DNA from: Dokdonia sp. Dokd-P16
GTDB lineage: Bacteria; Bacteroidota; Bacteroidia; Flavobacteriales; Flavobacteriaceae
DNA length: 64,000 nucleotides
Assembly (NCBI RefSeq): GCF_003095655.1
Contig: NZ_CP029151.1
Location: 2,479,001 to 2,543,000, forward strand
Direction: 5' to 3'
Shown here: in pieces, positions 61,483 through 64,000 of the stretch
How positions within the stretch are numbered: the stretch's first letter is position 1
How the letters are laid out: every line of letters starts with the position of its first letter
Notes under the pieces: generated by a model
The model's database searches: none
What the model was told of the DNA's origin: nothing
Seen by the model: only the letters and a program-made list of their open reading frames with translations
Position numbers and translations under genes: made by a program

Positions 61483-63507
61483 ATGAAAAATATATACACA
61501 TTACTTATTATACTTTGTGTAAGTGCAAGTGCATTTGGACAAGTACAAAAGGGAGATCGTTTTTTTAATAAAGGAGACTACGCTGGTGCCGCAAAGTATT
61601 ATGAAGTAGCTTTAAGAAAAAATAACTCTAAAGAAATACTAGGAAAGGTTATTGACGCTTACTACCTAGATCAAGATTATAGAAATGCATCTATATACCT
61701 TAATCAACTAGTGGCACAGCGATTTAATGATGCGGATAGAACGTATGATAATGAGTTTAACTTTAAAATGTTTCATGTTCTTAATGCTACCGTGAGTTCA
61801 GATAAGGTGGTAGATTACCTTGATCTTTATTATAAAAATAGAGGTGAAGACTTTGATAAAGTAGCGGCTCTTGATCTTATAAAGGAATTAAGAAAGAGAA
61901 ACCCAAAATTTGATGCTACCAAAAGTAATATAAGCTCAGAAGCAGATGATTTTGGACCTGTAAGAGTAGGAGATAGTGTTTTCTTTACATCAGATAGATT
62001 AAATGACGATGTGCTTAGAACCTTATTTGCAAAGCGATTTAAGACAACACAAAGACCATTTTTAGACATTTATGGAGTAAGAGTGAATGATAAGAATGAA
62101 CTCGCTGGTGAAGCGGTTAGACTTGAGCAAGGAGTAAACTCGCCGTTGCATGATGGTAATCTATGTTTTAATACAGCTGGAGATGAGATGTACCTATCTC
62201 GTAGTGCTTATGAAAACGGAGATAGTGGGAAGATTTTTGATGAGGAAGGGACTAATAGAGTTCATCTTTATAAAAGTGTTCGCATAGATGGAATATGGAG
62301 AGAAGCAGAGCGTCTGTCATTTGTAAATGAAAATTACTCTTACATGCATCCTACACTTACTAGAGATGGAAAGCGCTTGTACTTTGCCTCAGATATGGAA
62401 GGAGGCCTTGGTGGTTTTGATATCTACTATGTAACCGTACAGCTAGACGGTACGTATAGTACACCAGTAAATTTAGGGCCTACTATCAATACTATTCATA
62501 GAGAGCAATTTCCATTTGTTTCAAACACAGGAGATTTATATTTTGCTACAGATGGACGTTTGGGTTTAGGTTTGCTTGATATTTTTGTAGCACCACTTAC
62601 CGTAAAAGGATTTACAGAGCCTATTAACTTAGGAGCACCTATAAATTCTAGATACGACGATTTTAGTTTAAGCTACTATTCTGATAATAACGGATTGTAT
62701 GCCACTAATCGTAACGGAACTGATGATGATATCTATAGTTTTGTACAAACTGGAGAAATCATAACTCGCGAGTTTAAAACTCAGTTTGAGGTACGTGACG
62801 CAGATACTGATGAGCTTATCTCAGATGCAGCAATACAGATCCTAGGATATCAAGGTAAAGAAGTTTATGCAGACCGTAAGGAGGATGCTGCACCTTTCCA
62901 AGTGCCACTTACTGTAGATGATTATACGTTTATAGCTTCTGGAGATAATCATGAAGAAGGACGTATGGATATTCAAATAAGAGGCTTACAGACGGCACCT
63001 TATGTAATCAAAGTAAAGAGAATATTTACAGATAGTGAGCTTGCTCTTATGAAAGAGAAAAATCTTTCTAAAGAGCTTAAAGAGAAAGATCCAAGTCGTT
63101 TTGAGTTGCTTACAGATGTGAATGCACCACAGGTTGTGGAGAAAGAGGGTAAGCTATATATGGATGTAGCTCCTATTTATTTTGATTTTGATTTATATGT
63201 GGTACGTGAAGATTCACGAGTTGTACTTGATAGACTGGCTGCTAAGCTTACCAAATACAAGCGCATTAAAATAAAAATTAGCTCTCACACAGATAGTCGT
63301 GGTCCAGCAGCTTACAATATGCCGCTATCAGAAAAAAGAGCAAAAAGCACCTTTGACTATCTAGTTAGTAAAGGAATCGATGCTTCAAGAATACAATATC
63401 AAGGATATGGCGATACACAGCCTGTGATTAACTGTCCTGTAGGTAAATGTACAGAAGATGATCATCAGCTTAACAGGCGTAGTGAATTTGAAATCACTGG
63501 CTATTAA
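61483..63507 (+). CDS. OmpA-family protein with TPR and PD40 repeats (PorE-like)
   Basis: 674 residues. Signal peptide (MKNIYTLLIILCVSASAFGQ). TPR-like start (FNKGDYAGAAKYYEVALRKN), then a PD40/WD-like propeller with DGKRLYFASDMEGGLGGFDI, YFATDGRLGLGLLDIF and similar strands (about 150-420), then a CarboxypepD_reg-like stretch (about 435-510). The OmpA domain is at about 560-674: SHTDSRGPAAYNMPLSEKRA and GYGDTQPVINCP. The OmpA part binds peptidoglycan, and the rest probably anchors the adhesin's export partner. Starts one base after the PorP gene stop. Confidence 0.88.
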   Translation: MKNIYTLLIILCVSASAFGQVQKGDRFFNKGDYAGAAKYYEVALRKNNSKEILGKVIDAYYLDQDYRNASIYLNQLVAQRFNDADRTYDNEFNFKMFHVLNATVSSDKVVDYLDLYYKNRGEDFDKVAALDLIKELRKRNPKFDATKSNISSEADDFGPVRVGDSVFFTSDRLNDDVLRTLFAKRFKTTQRPFLDIYGVRVNDKNELAGEAVRLEQGVNSPLHDGNLCFNTAGDEMYLSRSAYENGDSGKIFDEEGTNRVHLYKSVRIDGIWREAERLSFVNENYSYMHPTLTRDGKRLYFASDMEGGLGGFDIYYVTVQLDGTYSTPVNLGPTINTIHREQFPFVSNTGDLYFATDGRLGLGLLDIFVAPLTVKGFTEPINLGAPINSRYDDFSLSYYSDNNGLYATNRNGTDDDIYSFVQTGEIITREFKTQFEVRDADTDELISDAAIQILGYQGKEVYADRKEDAAPFQVPLTVDDYTFIASGDNHEEGRMDIQIRGLQTAPYVIKVKRIFTDSELALMKEKNLSKELKEKDPSRFELLTDVNAPQVVEKEGKLYMDVAPIYFDFDLYVVREDSRVVLDRLAAKLTKYKRIKIKISSHTDSRGPAAYNMPLSEKRAKSTFDYLVSKGIDASRIQYQGYGDTQPVINCPVGKCTEDDHQLNRRSEFEITGY

Positions 63508-63528
63508 TAAGCATTTCGTAAATTAACA

Positions 63529-63566
63529 AAATCGGCAATTCAATGAGTTGCCGATTTTTTTTTATT
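63529..63566. terminator. Bidirectional terminator after the adhesin operon
   Basis: AAATCGGCAA and TTGCCGATTT pair around a 9-base loop, with a long T-run on the plus strand. Confidence 0.88.
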
Positions 63567-63568
63567 TT

Positions 63569-63586
63569 ACGCTTTCGCGAAAGCGT
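63569..63586. repeat. Dispersed palindrome, copy 16
   Basis: Full 18-mer 3 bases after a terminator, between convergent genes. Confidence 0.9.
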
Positions 63587-63602
63587 AACCTACACCATTA
63601 AT

Positions 63603-64000
63603 TTACTCATCCAGAGCAGTTAATATCTTTGGGAAGAATGATGTGTGGACCTCATGAATACCAGAAAAGACAACGACTTCAAGGCGATTTCCAAAAAGAG
63701 CAGAACCCTTAAGTTGTTGTTCTGTGACACGAGCTTCTGTAACATACTCATCCTTATCTCCATAAAGATAAATAACAGGAGTAGCGGTGGAAAGATGCTC
63801 AAAATCCGTCGGATTTAACTCGGCTGGTATGGCACCAGAATGTAGCAAAAGATAAGAGCAATCTATTTTTCTAGAAGCAATCCATCTGGTGACTATGGAT
63901 ACTCCTTGAGAATACCCCATCAAGATCACGTTTACGGCACTTTTATCTATAGATGCTAGTTCTGCACTCCATACTTCATCAAGGTAGTTAAAAACATTGT
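63603..64000 (-). CDS. Alpha/beta hydrolase, carboxylesterase/phospholipase type (cut by window edge)
   Basis: The frame is open to the right edge; about 132 residues of the C-terminal part are seen. Nucleophile elbow GYSQG in VNVILMGYSQGVSIV, the Asp in VIYLYGDKDEYVTEA and the His in FSGIHEVH make the catalytic triad. The upstream part VFNYLDEVWSAELASIDKSA continues in frame. Family members hydrolyse esters of short substrates. The start lies beyond the window. Confidence 0.85.
   Translation of the reverse strand, partial: NVFNYLDEVWSAELASIDKSAVNVILMGYSQGVSIVTRWIASRKIDCSYLLLHSGAIPAELNPTDFEHLSTATPVIYLYGDKDEYVTEARVTEQQLKGSALFGNRLEVVVFSGIHEVHTSFFPKILTALDE

Noticed and set aside
7249-63586. The dispersed palindrome as a simple Rho-independent terminator
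   Set aside because: A real hairpin would have only a 4-base CGCG loop and a 7-bp stem. Most copies have no T-run, several follow a proper terminator already, others lie between divergent starts (48384, 54198) or inside genes.
2438-63586. The palindrome as a mobile element end, MITE or CRISPR repeat
   Set aside because: Flanking sequence differs at every copy, there is no regular spacing of 30-70 bases, no target duplications and no transposase or cas gene in the window.

Overview
The window looks like the chromosome of a marine Flavobacteriia bacterium, probably close to Dokdonia or a related Flavobacteriaceae genus. This rests on AT-rich DNA, Bacteroidota-type promoters (TTG-N19-TAnnTTTG), CarboxypepD_reg-like/DUF5686 proteins, a T9SS type B adhesin followed by PorP/SprF, an OmpA-like protein with PD40 repeats, DUF3667 pairs, a RibB with a degenerate GTP cyclohydrolase II half, and a fused cyclophilin-FKBP. 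The genus is an inference from gene content. No tRNA, rRNA, IS element, prophage or CRISPR array was seen. One small SRP RNA gene is present at 7065-7158.

Layout. 1-7.0 kb: the end of smpB, two carboxypeptidase-regulatory-like proteins (one of the DUF5686 type), a beta-helix-like lipoprotein, a further regulatory-domain protein and glutaminyl cyclase. 7.0-14.5 kb: SRP RNA, ribB, lptF/G-type permease, lolA, ftsK, an unknown membrane protein and an undecaprenol/diacylglycerol kinase. 14.5-17 kb: redox block (tpx, DUF427, and a peroxiredoxin-thioredoxin-small protein operon). 17-21.9 kb: a T2SSG-like small protein, NhaC antiporter, a Cys/Met-metabolism PLP enzyme divergent from an Lrp regulator, and a CPBP protease. 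21.9-26.6 kb: an accessory-looking cluster of a Crp/Fnr regulator, three exported proteins (cupin, Yellow/MRJP-like, cyclase family) and an MFS exporter. 26.6-38.6 kb: prfB with a programmed frameshift, trmD, GNAT, DUF748, gap, degP, dapF, GNAT, mltG and two tandem lysozyme-like proteins. 38.9-45.8 kb: htpG, a redoxin, the diadenylate cyclase cdaA, two DUF3667 proteins and a membrane class III nucleotidyl cyclase. 45.8-54 kb: ABC exporter, truA, phosphodiesterase, cyclophilin-FKBP, a DinB-fold protein, fabH, AarF-type kinase and a TetR regulator. 54.3-64 kb: dnaK, the adhesin/PorP/OmpA operon, and a partial alpha/beta hydrolase.

Two signals stand out. First, the perfect 14-bp palindrome GCTTTCGCGAAAGC, usually inside the 18-mer ACGCTTTCGCGAAAGCGT, occurs 16 times in 64 kb, plus degenerate copies. 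Most copies are intergenic, but five lie inside genes; four of those are read in the same frame and put the pentapeptide AFAKA into unrelated proteins (DUF5686 protein, LolA, FtsK, DapF). It is absent from 17.14-27.81 kb, which contains the accessory cluster. Second, two promoters of that cluster (in front of the cupin and the cyclase genes) align without a gap from an operator array to the start codon. They share three equally spaced GTGA/TCAC half-sites, one dyad with a matching change in both arms, and an identical 16-bp block. This suggests one regulator, most simply the Crp/Fnr protein encoded next to them, controls a small exported pathway of unknown substrate.
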